Source: PZPK01 sp965230795 (GTDB taxonomy: Bacteria; Pseudomonadota; Gammaproteobacteria; Pseudomonadales; Oleiphilaceae). From it: 64,000 bases of DNA. Location: assembly GCA_965230795.1 (NCBI GenBank), contig OZ246020.1, positions 124,001 through 188,000 of the forward strand, given 5' to 3'. This document shows, piece after piece, positions 17,850 through 28,120 of the stretch (the first letter of the stretch is position 1; each line of letters starts with the position of its first letter). The translations under genes and the position numbers were made by a program. The notes beneath the pieces were generated by a model that had not been told where the DNA came from, searched no databases, and worked only from the letters and a program-made list of their open reading frames with translations.

Positions 17850-18502
17850 TGGACAAGCATTATCTGGGCGAAGTTTTCAATCATCGGAAACTCGCCTGGC
17901 GTTCTCGGCGGATACTGGCTATCAGGTTGAGCAATTGAAAACAGATAACGAATCCCGCTCATCTTGGCTGAACGCAGTACCGTTTCGTTGTCATCGAAAA
18001 AAACCGTTCGCTCCGGATCAAAATGGCGTTTCTCTCGCAGAGCGTCCCAAAAACCAGACTCCTCTTTAGCCAAATTGAAATCATGTGAGCAAATAATTTC
18101 ATCAATCAGGTCACCCAAATCCGTATACTCAAGCTTGAGCTCTATACTGCCCCGATGAGCATTGGTGACCAAAGCAACGTCCAGCCCCTGACCGTGAATA
18201 AACTCCAGAAAAGCCCGCGCATTGGGACGAAAAGCAATCTTGCCGGCCACCTCGCGCTTCAATGCGACAATGTCAATATCCAACTGCGCAGCCCAAAAAT
18301 CCAGACAATACCAATTTAGCGATCCTGCGTGCTCCGTAAACATCGGGTGCAGGATTTCTCGGCAATCCGCCTCGCTAAGGTGTTTAATTTCCGCATAGCG
18401 CCGAGGCAGATAGGTCAACCAGAAATAGTTGTCGTAATGAAGGTCAAGCAGGGTCCCATCCATATCCAGGAACACGGTCTCTATCTGTTTCCAGTCGATC
18501 AT
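17846..18502 (-). CDS. yrfG: YrfG-type HAD nucleotidase (GMP/IMP phosphatase)
   Basis: A 218-residue haloacid dehalogenase-superfamily phosphatase. Motif I is FLDMDGTLLDL (nucleophile and acid Asp), motif II VALVTNAH, and motif III/IV VFFDDNETVLRSA. E. coli YrfG (222 residues) hydrolyses purine nucleotides. The start at 18502 has AGAGAGA four to ten bases upstream and puts motif I at residue 10; an in-frame start at 18547 would add 15 residues without support. The next gene, hslR, overlaps it by four bases. Confidence 0.9.
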   Translation of the reverse strand: MIDWKQIETVFLDMDGTLLDLHYDNYFWLTYLPRRYAEIKHLSEADCREILHPMFTEHAGSLNWYCLDFWAAQLDIDIVALKREVAGKIAFRPNARAFLEFIHGQGLDVALVTNAHRGSIELKLEYTDLGDLIDEIICSHDFNLAKEESGFWDALREKRHFDPERTVFFDDNETVLRSAKMSGIRYLFSIAQPDSQYPPRTPGEFPMIENFAQIMLVQ

Positions 18503-18626
18503 GAATCTCTCTATAATGCTTGGTTTTGCGGGACGATAGTGTATCAATGATCAAAAGCCGGGTGAAAGCATTCCACGCTACCCTAGTCCTGCCCTATAAC
18601 AACACCACCTTCACTTTGAGGACCCC

Positions 18627-19448
18627 ATGCCAGATTTAGTAGCTCTCATCGATCCGCTGAAAAAGATAATGCAAGATGCCGGCGAAGCCATTCTCAAAGT
18701 TTACCAGGCAGACACGCCTATCACCGTAGAGAGCAAAGCTGACAACTCGCCCGTCACGCAGGCTGATCACGCAGCCCATCTGGTGATTGAATCCGGGTTA
18801 AGACAACTCGACACGCAATATCCCATCTTATCAGAAGAAGGCGGCATGCCTGACTTCGAAGAACGAAATCAATGGGAACGATACTGGCTGGTGGACCCTC
18901 TCGACGGCACTAAGGAATTCATCAATAAAAACGGCGAATTCACGGTTAATATCGCTTTGATTGAGGGCGGCACAGCGATCCTCGGCTTGGTTTACGTACC
19001 GGTGAAAGACACGCTGTATTATGGCGGGCCAGCAATTGGGGCCTGGAAACAAAATGACGGCGAACCGGAGCCCATCAAGGCACGTCCGGTAGAGTTCGAC
19101 CACGAATTAAAAGTGGTCGGCAGCCGCCGGCATGGTGCTGAAGCCCTTGAATCTCTGCTGGAGCGCATTGCACCGAAGTTCGCCGGCACGGAACTTGTCA
19201 GTATGGGTAGCTCGCTCAAGATATGTGCCCTTGCCGAAGGCTCCGCTGACTGGTATCCGCGGCTGGCTTTGACCAGTGAATGGGATACCGCGGCTGCTCA
19301 CGCTGTTCTACTGGGTGCCGGTGGCGAAATTATGGACGAAAATATGGAAGTTCTGCGCTACAACCAAAAAGCGGACATTCTCAATCCATTCTTCCATGGG
19401 GTGGGAGATAAAAACTTTGATTGGCCGGGACTGATAAGAGGAAAATAG
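18627..19448 (+). CDS. cysQ: 3'(2'),5'-bisphosphate nucleotidase CysQ
   Basis: An inositol-monophosphatase-fold enzyme that removes the 3'-phosphate from PAP, a by-product of sulfate assimilation and acyl-carrier-protein charging. The 273 residues contain the metal sites ILSEEG (about 72), WLVDPLDGTKEFINKNG (about 91) and SEWDTAAAHAVLLGAGG (near 225). The ATG at 18627 follows GAGGACCCC. It is divergent from yrfG (124 bp apart), which is close to its position in many gammaproteobacteria. Confidence 0.95.
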   Translation: MPDLVALIDPLKKIMQDAGEAILKVYQADTPITVESKADNSPVTQADHAAHLVIESGLRQLDTQYPILSEEGGMPDFEERNQWERYWLVDPLDGTKEFINKNGEFTVNIALIEGGTAILGLVYVPVKDTLYYGGPAIGAWKQNDGEPEPIKARPVEFDHELKVVGSRRHGAEALESLLERIAPKFAGTELVSMGSSLKICALAEGSADWYPRLALTSEWDTAAAHAVLLGAGGEIMDENMEVLRYNQKADILNPFFHGVGDKNFDWPGLIRGK

Positions 19449-19471
19449 CAAAGGGATATGGCAGGAAAGAA

Positions 19472-19496
19472 GCAGGCTGAGCACGGTTCAGCCTGC
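19472..19496 (-). terminator. Stem-loop downstream of the small envelope protein gene
   Basis: A perfect 9-bp stem GCAGGCTGA / TCAGCCTGC with a 7-nt loop lies between two convergent stop codons. On the minus strand it is followed by TTCTTTCC, a modest U-rich run; on the plus strand no U-run follows. Confidence 0.55.
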
Positions 19497-19512
19497 GTGC
19501 AAGAGTCTCTAC

Positions 19513-19866
19513 TTATTCAGCTTCAGCTTCGCTTTCTTCTTTTTGCTCAACGACGGCTGAGACTTTGCGGCCATTCATCGTACAGCCCAGACAGCGCACG
19601 AAAGTTGTTTCAAAAGGCCCCTCCACCAGTACTTCCCAGGCTTCTCCAATATTGCCGCCCAGAGCAGAGAAGGGTGACGATACGATAAAAACGCCTGCTC
19701 CCAGTAAGGTGGTAACCAGCATGGCGGGTCTGACCACAATGGCATCAGTACTCATCGCCAGGGCACCTGGCTTTTCTTCGATGGTGTTAGTCCAGCCTGT
19801 TGCTGGAATCATTAAACAAAGGCCCAACAACAACGAATTCATGATTTTTGTGAATGACTTGTGCAT
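19513..19866 (-). CDS. Small exported or membrane protein of unknown function
   Basis: Not recognised as a characterised protein. The 117 residues show a signal-peptide-like N-terminus (NSLLLGLCLMIPATGWT), a second hydrophobic stretch around 48-65 (MLVTTLLGAGVFIVSSPF), then EAWEVLVEGPFETTFVRCLGC with a paired CxxC-like C-L-G-C, and a very acidic end (EESEAEAE). The start at 19866 has GGGAGA ten bases upstream, so it is likely expressed. Short proteins with a similar layout occur in pseudomonads and are sometimes labelled 'multidrug transporter' without evidence. It stands alone between cysQ and mutM. Confidence 0.65.
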   Translation of the reverse strand: MHKSFTKIMNSLLLGLCLMIPATGWTNTIEEKPGALAMSTDAIVVRPAMLVTTLLGAGVFIVSSPFSALGGNIGEAWEVLVEGPFETTFVRCLGCTMNGRKVSAVVEQKEESEAEAE

Positions 19867-20038
19867 ACTCTATCTCCCAACGCGCACGTATACCTACTAC
19901 TCTGATTGTCCCAAGGATTCAGGGACCTATGCTTTAACTATAGCGGGTATATTCACACTGTCTAATGGGAAAACAGAGAGCAAATACCCTCATATTGATA
20001 ACTAATTCAAAGGACAGTTTGGCTTCCTATTTCACACG

Positions 20039-20848
20039 CTAGCGTTGACACCGACTGCAAAACACCGTCGCGCGCTGATTTTGACGCATTTCCCTTAATG
20101 TTGAGCCGCATTGCTTGCAGGCAAGCCCCCCGCGCCCATAAACATACAATTGCTGTTTGAAATAGCCCGGATTTCCGTCACTGTCGACAAAATCCCGTAG
20201 TGTCGTTCCTCCTTGGGTGATGGCAGCATTCAAAACCGCTTTGATCTCGCCCACTAAACGGCCGAAGCGCTTCCTCGAAATACGACCAGCCTGACGTCCG
20301 GGGTGTATACCACTGAGAAACAAGGCCTCATTGGCGTAGATATTGCCAACGCCAACCACCACCTGAGCATTCATAATCAATGACTTGATGGGTGTTTTTC
20401 TGCCTTTCGCCAGGCTGTAAAGATAGGAGGCATCAAAATCATCAGACAAGGGCTCGGGTCCAAGATGGCGAATTAAGTCGTGCTCTCTCCAGTTCTCCGA
20501 CCAAAGCACGCAGCCAAAACGCCTGGGATCATGGAATCGCATAGTATGCCCGCCGTCTAATATCCACTCAATATGGTCATGTTTTCGCAGCCTCTCACCA
20601 TTGGCTACGATTCTCAGGCTTCCAGACATCCCCAAGTGAATCAAAGTCGCCCCGGAATCAAAGGACAAAATAAGGTACTTGCCACGACGAGACAACGAGC
20701 GAACCATTTCGCCCGACAAAGCCATTAAACGCTCCGGCACCTCCCAACGTAAGTTGGCATTATGGACCTTAATCGATAGGATACGACGATTTTCAAGATA
20801 TGGCGCAACACCGCGCCTCGTGGTTTCAACTTCAGGTAATTCCGGCAC
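20039..20848 (-). CDS. mutM: Formamidopyrimidine-DNA glycosylase
   Basis: Removes 8-oxoguanine and ring-opened purines from DNA and cleaves the strand by beta/delta elimination. The protein begins (M)PELPEVETTRRG, with the catalytic Pro at residue 2, and ends in the zinc finger CKQCGSTLR ... FCSRC. VGVGNIYANEALF supplies the helix-two-turn-helix motif. The start is GTG at 20848 with GGAAGG seven bases upstream, giving 269 residues, identical in length to the E. coli enzyme; an in-frame ATG at 20869 would displace the essential N-terminal proline and is excluded. Confidence 0.97.
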   Translation of the reverse strand: MPELPEVETTRRGVAPYLENRRILSIKVHNANLRWEVPERLMALSGEMVRSLSRRGKYLILSFDSGATLIHLGMSGSLRIVANGERLRKHDHIEWILDGGHTMRFHDPRRFGCVLWSENWREHDLIRHLGPEPLSDDFDASYLYSLAKGRKTPIKSLIMNAQVVVGVGNIYANEALFLSGIHPGRQAGRISRKRFGRLVGEIKAVLNAAITQGGTTLRDFVDSDGNPGYFKQQLYVYGRGGLACKQCGSTLREMRQNQRATVFCSRCQR

Positions 20849-20884
20849 AATAAGGCCTTCCAAATCCATATCGGGGACACGCGA

Positions 20885-22873
20885 TTGTCATCCAAAGAAT
20901 CAGAGAAAATCAAATATCTTGGCATCGATGCCGGAGGCACCTTCACCGATTTCGTTTTACTGAAGGAAAGCCAGTGGACGATTCACAAAGTACTCTCAAC
21001 ACCGCAGGATCCCGCCCAGGCGATCCTGCAAGGAATTCGTGAACTTGGCCTCGAAGAACAGCTGCAGTGTCTGCAAATCGTGCATGGTAGCACCGTTGCA
21101 ACCAACGCGGTCCTGGAGCGCAAAGAAGCGCGTACGCTGTATATCACTAACCAGGGTTTCAAGGATGTACTGACAATTGGCCGACAAAAACGTCGTGAAC
21201 TATACAATCTATGTCCCAAGCCCATTGAACCACCGGTCCCAGAGACACTCTGCCTTGAGATCGATTGTCGTCGCGACGCCAGTGGAAGCGTTGTGACACC
21301 CCTTACCGACGCCGCGATCAGTGCACTCGTAGAAAAAGCAAAGGAACTCAAGCCTGAAGCCATAGCGATTAATCTCCTGTTTTCCTATCTGAATAGTGAA
21401 GATGAGGAAGCGATTGAAAAGGCATTGAAGCCGCACTACCCGATATCGCGCTCATCCTTCGTACTTCCGACCTACAAAGAGTATGAGAGAGGTATCGCCA
21501 CTTGGCTCAACGCCAGCCTGGCTCCAAAAATCAGAGATTACATGCACAATCTGATGCAAGCACTCAAGGGATCCAGTATATCGGTCATGCAAAGTTCGGG
21601 CGGCACCATCGCTATTGAACAAGCTGCCGATCGGGCTGCAAACCTGCTTTTGTCGGGCCCGGCAGGCGGGCTTTCGGCGGTGCGATCTATCGCTCGAATC
21701 TGCGGGTTTTCCCGTGTAATCAGTTTTGATATGGGAGGCACATCCACCGATGTCGCTTTAATGGATCAGGATTTTAAGCTCACCGATGAAGGCACAATTG
21801 CCGGTTGGCCAATCGCCATACCCATGGTCGATATGGAAACCATTGGCGCCGGCGGTGGTTCGATCGCCTGGGTTGATGACGGCGGTCTCTTGCATGTCGG
21901 GCCGCAGTCTGCGGGCGCCAGTCCAGGCCCGGCATGTTACGACCAAGGCGGTAACATGCCCACTGTGACGGATGCCAACGTCGTACTTGGACGCCTCATA
22001 GCAGATGCCTTTCTTGGCGGTTCACTCCAATTGAATGCTGATAAAGCCATCAAGGCCGTATCAAATCTGGCAGATCGCCTGGCTCTTCCGGTGATCGAAG
22101 TGGCTCAAGGTATTGTTTCGGTTGCTGAACAGGAAATGGCTAACGCTCTCAGAAGCATTTCTATCCAGAAAGGTCACGATCCCCAGCACTTCGTTCTTTG
22201 CTGTTTTGGTGGTGCCGGGGGGATGCATGTTTGTTCCTTGGCAGAAATGTTGAACATGAAAACGGCAATTGTCCCCACTCATAGCGGCGTGCTTTCAGCC
22301 TATGGCATGTTGACTGCACCGAAAAAACGTCAACTTCAAATGACTTTCCGCGGGGTCTGGCCAAGGCTAGACGAACAGGAGCGTGATCGCGCATTTCAGG
22401 TTCTTGAAGAACGAGCACGTAAAGAGCTGGAATCTGAGGGAGTAGCCGCTTCACAGATTCAATATGATCGTGAGCTGCAAATGCGTTTTGAGGGCCAAAG
22501 TTTCAACATTGCCGTGCCCCTGTGCGATGACCCGGAATCCGAATTTCGCCAGCGCCATCTGAAACTTTATGGGCACTGTCTGGATCGGCCCATTGAGGTT
22601 GTGAATATTGCCCTGAATGCCCACGCGCCGGCGACAATTTCATCCGAACTTCCTGTTATAGAAAACATCAGCGCCTCCTCCCCACCACGACGCGTACGAT
22701 TACCAGAAATCACTGAAGACGTGCGGGTATTCGAAAGACATTGCTTACACTACAAACAAAAAATCAAAGGACCGGCAATCATAACGGAAAAAGTGTCTAC
22801 GACCTGGCTGAAACCGGGCTGGTCTCTTTTTGTGGACGAATTTGGCAATCTGATTCTCAAGCAAGAGGTATAA
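20885..22873 (+). CDS. HyuA-type hydantoinase/oxoprolinase ATPase
   Basis: A 662-residue protein of the hydantoinase A / N-methylhydantoinase / acetone-carboxylase-beta family, which couples ATP hydrolysis to opening of lactam-like or carboxylation substrates. Markers are the N-terminal LGIDAGGTFTDFVLL phosphate loop, VHGSTVATNAVLERK, SGPAGGLSAVRS, FDMGGTSTDVALM, METIGAGGGSIAWVD and GPQSAGASPGPACY. HyuA normally works with HyuB, which is not encoded beside it, so the substrate cannot be inferred. The start is TTG at 20885, only 36 bp from the divergent mutM start; GGGGA lies upstream. Operon partners are absent. Confidence 0.85.
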   Translation: MSSKESEKIKYLGIDAGGTFTDFVLLKESQWTIHKVLSTPQDPAQAILQGIRELGLEEQLQCLQIVHGSTVATNAVLERKEARTLYITNQGFKDVLTIGRQKRRELYNLCPKPIEPPVPETLCLEIDCRRDASGSVVTPLTDAAISALVEKAKELKPEAIAINLLFSYLNSEDEEAIEKALKPHYPISRSSFVLPTYKEYERGIATWLNASLAPKIRDYMHNLMQALKGSSISVMQSSGGTIAIEQAADRAANLLLSGPAGGLSAVRSIARICGFSRVISFDMGGTSTDVALMDQDFKLTDEGTIAGWPIAIPMVDMETIGAGGGSIAWVDDGGLLHVGPQSAGASPGPACYDQGGNMPTVTDANVVLGRLIADAFLGGSLQLNADKAIKAVSNLADRLALPVIEVAQGIVSVAEQEMANALRSISIQKGHDPQHFVLCCFGGAGGMHVCSLAEMLNMKTAIVPTHSGVLSAYGMLTAPKKRQLQMTFRGVWPRLDEQERDRAFQVLEERARKELESEGVAASQIQYDRELQMRFEGQSFNIAVPLCDDPESEFRQRHLKLYGHCLDRPIEVVNIALNAHAPATISSELPVIENISASSPPRRVRLPEITEDVRVFERHCLHYKQKIKGPAIITEKVSTTWLKPGWSLFVDEFGNLILKQEV

Positions 22874-23121
22874 GGCTCAGCCACTACCAGAGCAATGGGC
22901 AAAAGCAAATGTTACGCACCGTTGCAGCAATAGCATGTACTTATCGAACCGTTACGCAATCACTTTCAACAGAATACGTAATGGAGTTTCGTGATTCTTC
23001 TCAGCTTGTTATCATTCAGCCTGCACGTGTACGCTGAAAATTGCTTTCCGGTCATCCAATTGTAAAGCGCTTTCCTCAGTATCATTACTTCAGACATTTA
23101 ACCTTTTGGAAGATAGAAGAC

Positions 23122-24324
23122 ATGCAATTCGACTGGTGGATTAACGGTATCCTTGACCTGACCGTTTGGCAAAAAGTAATCGCCACCCTCATCATGACCC
23201 AGATTACCATAGCCAGTGTCACCCTCTACCTGCACCGCCACTCTGCTCACAATTCACTTGATCTACACCCCGTTGTCGCTCACTTTTTTCGGTTCTGGTT
23301 ATGGCTAACGACCGGCCAGAACACAAAGGAATGGACAGCCATCCACCGCAAGCATCACGCCAAATGTGAAACCGAGGATGATCCCCATAGCCCGGTAGTC
23401 AAAGGTTTATCCACTGTGCTTTGGCAAGGAGCAGAACTATACAAGGAAGAAGCCGGTAATGATGAAACACTGAAACGCTTTGGGCAACGCACACCACAGG
23501 ACTGGATTGAGACGCGCATCTACACACCACACAAACTCAAGGGTATCGCCTTGATGGCCGTGCTTGATCTCATGCTGTTCGGTGTCGCCGGTATCACTAT
23601 TTGGGCCATTCAAATGCTCTGGATCCCGTTTTTTGCTGCCGGCGTGATCAATGGGCTCGGACACGCATGGGGCTATCGCAACTTTGAATGTAAAGATGCT
23701 GCGACCAATATCACGCCCTGGGGATTTTTCATCGGGGGGGAAGAGCTGCACAATAATCACCACACCTATCCGAATTCTGCCAAACTCTCTATCAAACCAT
23801 GGGAATTCGACATTGGCTGGTTATGGATAAGAATTTTGTCATCGCTGAAGTTGGCGCGCGCCAGACACATTGCACCGGTCGCCAAACTCGATTCAACGAA
23901 AGAGCAACTGGATGACGACTCACTCATGGCCATTATCCACAACCGCTTTCATGTCTTATCCGAATATCATCGCAGCGTTATGCTGCCTGCGATTCGCGAG
24001 CAAAAAGCTTCCTTGGTCGACGGTGAACGCAGATTGCTGCGCAAAGCACGACGCCTCATGATCCGCGAACCTAAACTGATCAAGGAAAAAGAACTGGATC
24101 GTCTGGAGAAAATTCTGGATGACAATCCCATGCTCAAGGTTATTTATGATAAATGTCAGGACCTTCAAGCCATTTGGAAACGACACCCGGGAAGTCGTCT
24201 GCAGGAGAAACTGCATGAACTGGTAGAATGGTGTAAGGAGGCTGAGCAGAGCGGCATAGACAATCTGGAAGCGTTCGCTTTGAGTTTGCGCAGCTATTCA
24301 CTGGCCGCGGCAAACAATCGATAG
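23122..24324 (+). CDS. Membrane fatty-acid desaturase (delta-9 type) with charged C-terminal extension
   Basis: A 400-residue di-iron desaturase of the DesA/acyl-CoA desaturase family. The three histidine boxes are intact: HRHSAH (about 37), HRKHH (about 75) and HNNHH (about 213), alternating with hydrophobic spans. After about residue 260 the protein continues with roughly 130 charged, helical residues (for example REPKLIKEKELDRLEKILDD) that lie outside the catalytic core. The ATG at 23122 follows GGAAGATAGAAGA; an in-frame start at 23041 has no ribosome site. Its role would be making unsaturated acyl chains under cold or aerobic conditions. The last 31 bases overlap the convergent rsmD. Confidence 0.9.
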   Translation: MQFDWWINGILDLTVWQKVIATLIMTQITIASVTLYLHRHSAHNSLDLHPVVAHFFRFWLWLTTGQNTKEWTAIHRKHHAKCETEDDPHSPVVKGLSTVLWQGAELYKEEAGNDETLKRFGQRTPQDWIETRIYTPHKLKGIALMAVLDLMLFGVAGITIWAIQMLWIPFFAAGVINGLGHAWGYRNFECKDAATNITPWGFFIGGEELHNNHHTYPNSAKLSIKPWEFDIGWLWIRILSSLKLARARHIAPVAKLDSTKEQLDDDSLMAIIHNRFHVLSEYHRSVMLPAIREQKASLVDGERRLLRKARRLMIREPKLIKEKELDRLEKILDDNPMLKVIYDKCQDLQAIWKRHPGSRLQEKLHELVEWCKEAEQSGIDNLEAFALSLRSYSLAAANNR

Positions 24325-24893
24325 CTTAGTTGACCCGCCTGTTTCTCTTTCAAAAGCCGCCAACCCTCGGGCAAAGGCGGCATTTCCAGTTCGTTCTCCT
24401 GCTCGAGATAGATTCGCCCGCCAGGTTTGACCACGCCGCATTCATTCAGCTTGGTCAAAATTGAAACCGTCAAGCCTTGACGAAATGGGGGATCAACAAA
24501 AATAACGTCAAATCCCTGCCCCTGAAAGTTATCTAACCATGCAATTGCATCCTGGGTGATAAGCTCGGCATCGGTATCCAACAGTTTGAGGTTTTGTTTA
24601 ATCGAGTTTGTCACCAAAACATTACAATCAATACTGGTCAAGCTGCCTGCTCCTCGGGACAAGGCTTCCAGGCCCAGAGCACCGCTGCCGGCAAAGAGGT
24701 CCAGTACAGATGCGCCCGGGAGTAACGGTGTTAACCAATTGAATACGGTCTCTCTGACTCGATCTGTCGTTGGTCTCAGTCCTGGGGCGTCAGGAAATGC
24801 CAGTCGTCTTCCCCGCCACTTGCCGGCAATAATTCGATAAGAGCCCTGGGCTTTTTTTTGACTACCGCGGTTTTTTTTGGATCGCACTGGCAT
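24294..24893 (-). CDS. rsmD: 16S rRNA (guanine-N2-)-methyltransferase RsmD
   Basis: Methylates G966 of 16S rRNA. The 199 residues show RIIAGKWRGRRLAFPD, LRPTTDRVRETVFNWL, the SAM-binding VLDLFAGSGALGLEALSRGA and the catalytic FVDPPF. The ATG at 24893 gives the length of the E. coli protein (198). A TTG at 24917 is an in-frame alternative. It is divergent from ftsY, as in many gammaproteobacteria, and its 3' end overlaps that of the desaturase gene by 31 bp. Confidence 0.95.
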   Translation of the reverse strand: MPVRSKKNRGSQKKAQGSYRIIAGKWRGRRLAFPDAPGLRPTTDRVRETVFNWLTPLLPGASVLDLFAGSGALGLEALSRGAGSLTSIDCNVLVTNSIKQNLKLLDTDAELITQDAIAWLDNFQGQGFDVIFVDPPFRQGLTVSILTKLNECGVVKPGGRIYLEQENELEMPPLPEGWRLLKEKQAGQLSYRLFAAASE

Positions 24894-25042
24894 TAAACTT
24901 CTCGCACCAAAGAACAAACGCAGGGCTTAGGCACACATGTACCGTTTGTCCAACATATGTATGTCTGCCTGACTTTACAGCACAAGTCGTAGAGCAAACG
25001 AACCCTAGCACCTCCATTTTATACTGACAAACGAACTAACTC

Positions 25043-26269
<1,227 letters not shown>

Positions 26270-26302
26270 CGCATTGATGCAAAACCGGATTACTATTCCA
26301 AG

Positions 26303-26980
26303 ATGATACATTTCACTAACGTCGACAAACGCTATGAAGACGGTCACGAGGCACTGGCAGATGTCAGTTTTTCGCTACAGCGTGGTGAAATGGCATTCCT
26401 GACAGGTCATTCTGGCGCTGGAAAAAGTACCTTGCTTAAACTGATCATGCTGATGGAGCGCGCCACGAAAGGTCAGGTGGTCGTGGGAGGCCAAAACCTA
26501 TCACGCATTCATCGGCGTCAGATTCCGTATTTTCGTCGTCACATTGGGGTGGTTTTTCAAAACCATCGGCTGCTTTTTGATCGGAGCATATATGATAACG
26601 TCGCACTGCCTCTGGAAGTGTCAGGCGTTCATCCAAGAGATATCGGCAGGCGAGTCCGCGCGGCACTGGATAAGGTCGGCTTGCTGAGCAAGGAAAAGCT
26701 GACGCCCATTCAATTGTCAGGCGGTGAGCAACAACGTGTTGGTATAGCCAGAGCTGTGGTCAACAAGCCCCCTGTATTGCTCGCCGACGAACCGACCGGA
26801 AACCTGGATCCGGGTCTTTCTGCAGAAATCATGAAACTTTTCTCCGACTTCAATGGAGTCGGAGTTACAGTGCTCATTGCCAGTCACGACCTTGCATTGA
26901 TACATCACATGAACCGTCGGGTAATTCAGCTAAGCCACGGACGCTTGCAAAGCACCGCGAGCCTGGGAGATCCCGCGTGA
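26303..26980 (+). CDS. ftsE: FtsE, cell-division ABC-type ATPase
   Basis: A 225-residue ATPase that pairs with FtsX to control septal peptidoglycan hydrolases. Walker A is GHSGAGKSTLLKL, the Q-loop VVFQNHRLL, signature LSGGEQQRVGIARA, Walker B VLLADEPTGNLD and the switch ASHDLALI. It starts 33 bp after ftsY and its end overlaps the ftsX GTG by four bases (GTGA). Confidence 0.97.
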   Translation: MIHFTNVDKRYEDGHEALADVSFSLQRGEMAFLTGHSGAGKSTLLKLIMLMERATKGQVVVGGQNLSRIHRRQIPYFRRHIGVVFQNHRLLFDRSIYDNVALPLEVSGVHPRDIGRRVRAALDKVGLLSKEKLTPIQLSGGEQQRVGIARAVVNKPPVLLADEPTGNLDPGLSAEIMKLFSDFNGVGVTVLIASHDLALIHHMNRRVIQLSHGRLQSTASLGDPA

Positions 26981-28002
26981 ACAAACAATCCATGCGAGAT
27001 ACTCGCCATCAATCCGAAGGAAGCAAAGGCAAAGCGGCAACGAAGACCCGGGCATCCGGTGCAAAGCCCTCCCAGCCAAACAATCCATATCGAAGCTATC
27101 TGGATAACCACAAGAAAACACTGCGCTCGTCTTTTAAGGAATACACAGACCGACCACTAGCGTCATTTTTTACGTGTTCAGTCATTGGCATTGCCTTTGT
27201 CTTGCCCAGTCTTTTGGCCATCATGTTGGCTAACCTGCAATCTGTTGATATTGGCTGGGACGGAAAAGCACAAATAACACTGTTTTTGACAAAATCCGTT
27301 TCAAATGAAGAAGGGCTCGCATTAGCCGAATCATTGTCGCAGAGAGGGAACATCGAAAAATCGGTGTTCGTTTCCAAAGATCAGGCTCTCGGTGAATTTC
27401 AAACCCTGTTTGAGCTGGAGGACGTCGTTTCCTATCTGGATGAAAACCCTCTACCTCATACCATTCTCGTGTCCCCGCACGCTTCATTGAGCACTATCGA
27501 ACGACTCAATAACCTAAAAGCCAAACTGGAAGCCGAGCAATTGGTTGACTCCGCCCTGTTGGATGTTATGTGGGTTCAGCGTTTGCAATCCATTACGCTC
27601 TTTCTGGAAAGATCAGTGTGGATCATTGCGCTTATGTTGGGGATCGCTGTCGTGCTGATTCTTGGTAATACTATTCGCTTGGCAATAGAGAACCGCAAAG
27701 AAGAAATTATCGTATTAAAGATGGTAGGTGGAACGGATGCTTTTGTGTGCAGACCTTTTTTATATATGGGCGTACTGTATGGGCTCGGGGGAAGCATTAT
27801 CGCGATCATTCTTACCCAGTCTATACTCGTTGCACTGAACGGCCCGGTGCGCGCACTGGCCAGTTCTTATCAAAGCCACTTTAATTTGTCAGGTTTGGGC
27901 TTTGACTCTACACTGTTGATTCTACTTTTGGGTATGTCCCTCGGCTGGCTTGGTTCATGGTTAGCTGTACGCAAACATCTTATCGAGATCGAACCAAGTT
28001 AG
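26977..28002 (+). CDS. ftsX: FtsX, cell-division ABC-type membrane protein
   Basis: A 341-residue membrane partner of FtsE. A basic, Gly/Ser/Lys-rich cytoplasmic N-terminus of about 55 residues precedes the first helix (about 62-86, FFTCSVIGIAFVLPSLLAIM). Then comes a periplasmic domain of about 110 residues, followed by three helices with the permease signature IENRKEEIIVLKMVGGTD between them. The GTG start at 26977 overlaps ftsE. The topology matches E. coli FtsX (352 residues). Confidence 0.95.
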   Translation: MNKQSMRDTRHQSEGSKGKAATKTRASGAKPSQPNNPYRSYLDNHKKTLRSSFKEYTDRPLASFFTCSVIGIAFVLPSLLAIMLANLQSVDIGWDGKAQITLFLTKSVSNEEGLALAESLSQRGNIEKSVFVSKDQALGEFQTLFELEDVVSYLDENPLPHTILVSPHASLSTIERLNNLKAKLEAEQLVDSALLDVMWVQRLQSITLFLERSVWIIALMLGIAVVLILGNTIRLAIENRKEEIIVLKMVGGTDAFVCRPFLYMGVLYGLGGSIIAIILTQSILVALNGPVRALASSYQSHFNLSGLGFDSTLLILLLGMSLGWLGSWLAVRKHLIEIEPS

Positions 28003-28037
28003 TAGAGCTTGCTGGCTATTTTTTAATCTAAACTTGC

Positions 28038-28065
28038 TTGAATTTTGAACTTTTGGCCCTATTGT
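28038..28065 (+). promoter_or_regulatory. Candidate sigma-70-like promoter of rpoH
   Basis: TTGAAT at 28038-28043 and TATTGT at 28060-28065 are 16 bp apart and lie about 55 bp before the rpoH ATG. The -10 matches the consensus at only four positions, so this is tentative; rpoH genes often have several promoters. Confidence 0.35.
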
Positions 28066-28120
28066 GGGTCAAAGTTTATAAGTGATAAAATTTCGATCCC
28101 TGAAATTTGGAGGTCTTTAC

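Noticed and set aside
23407..23415. TTATCCACT, an 8 of 9 match to a DnaA box
   Set aside because: It is isolated within the desaturase coding sequence, with no neighbouring boxes; expected by chance.
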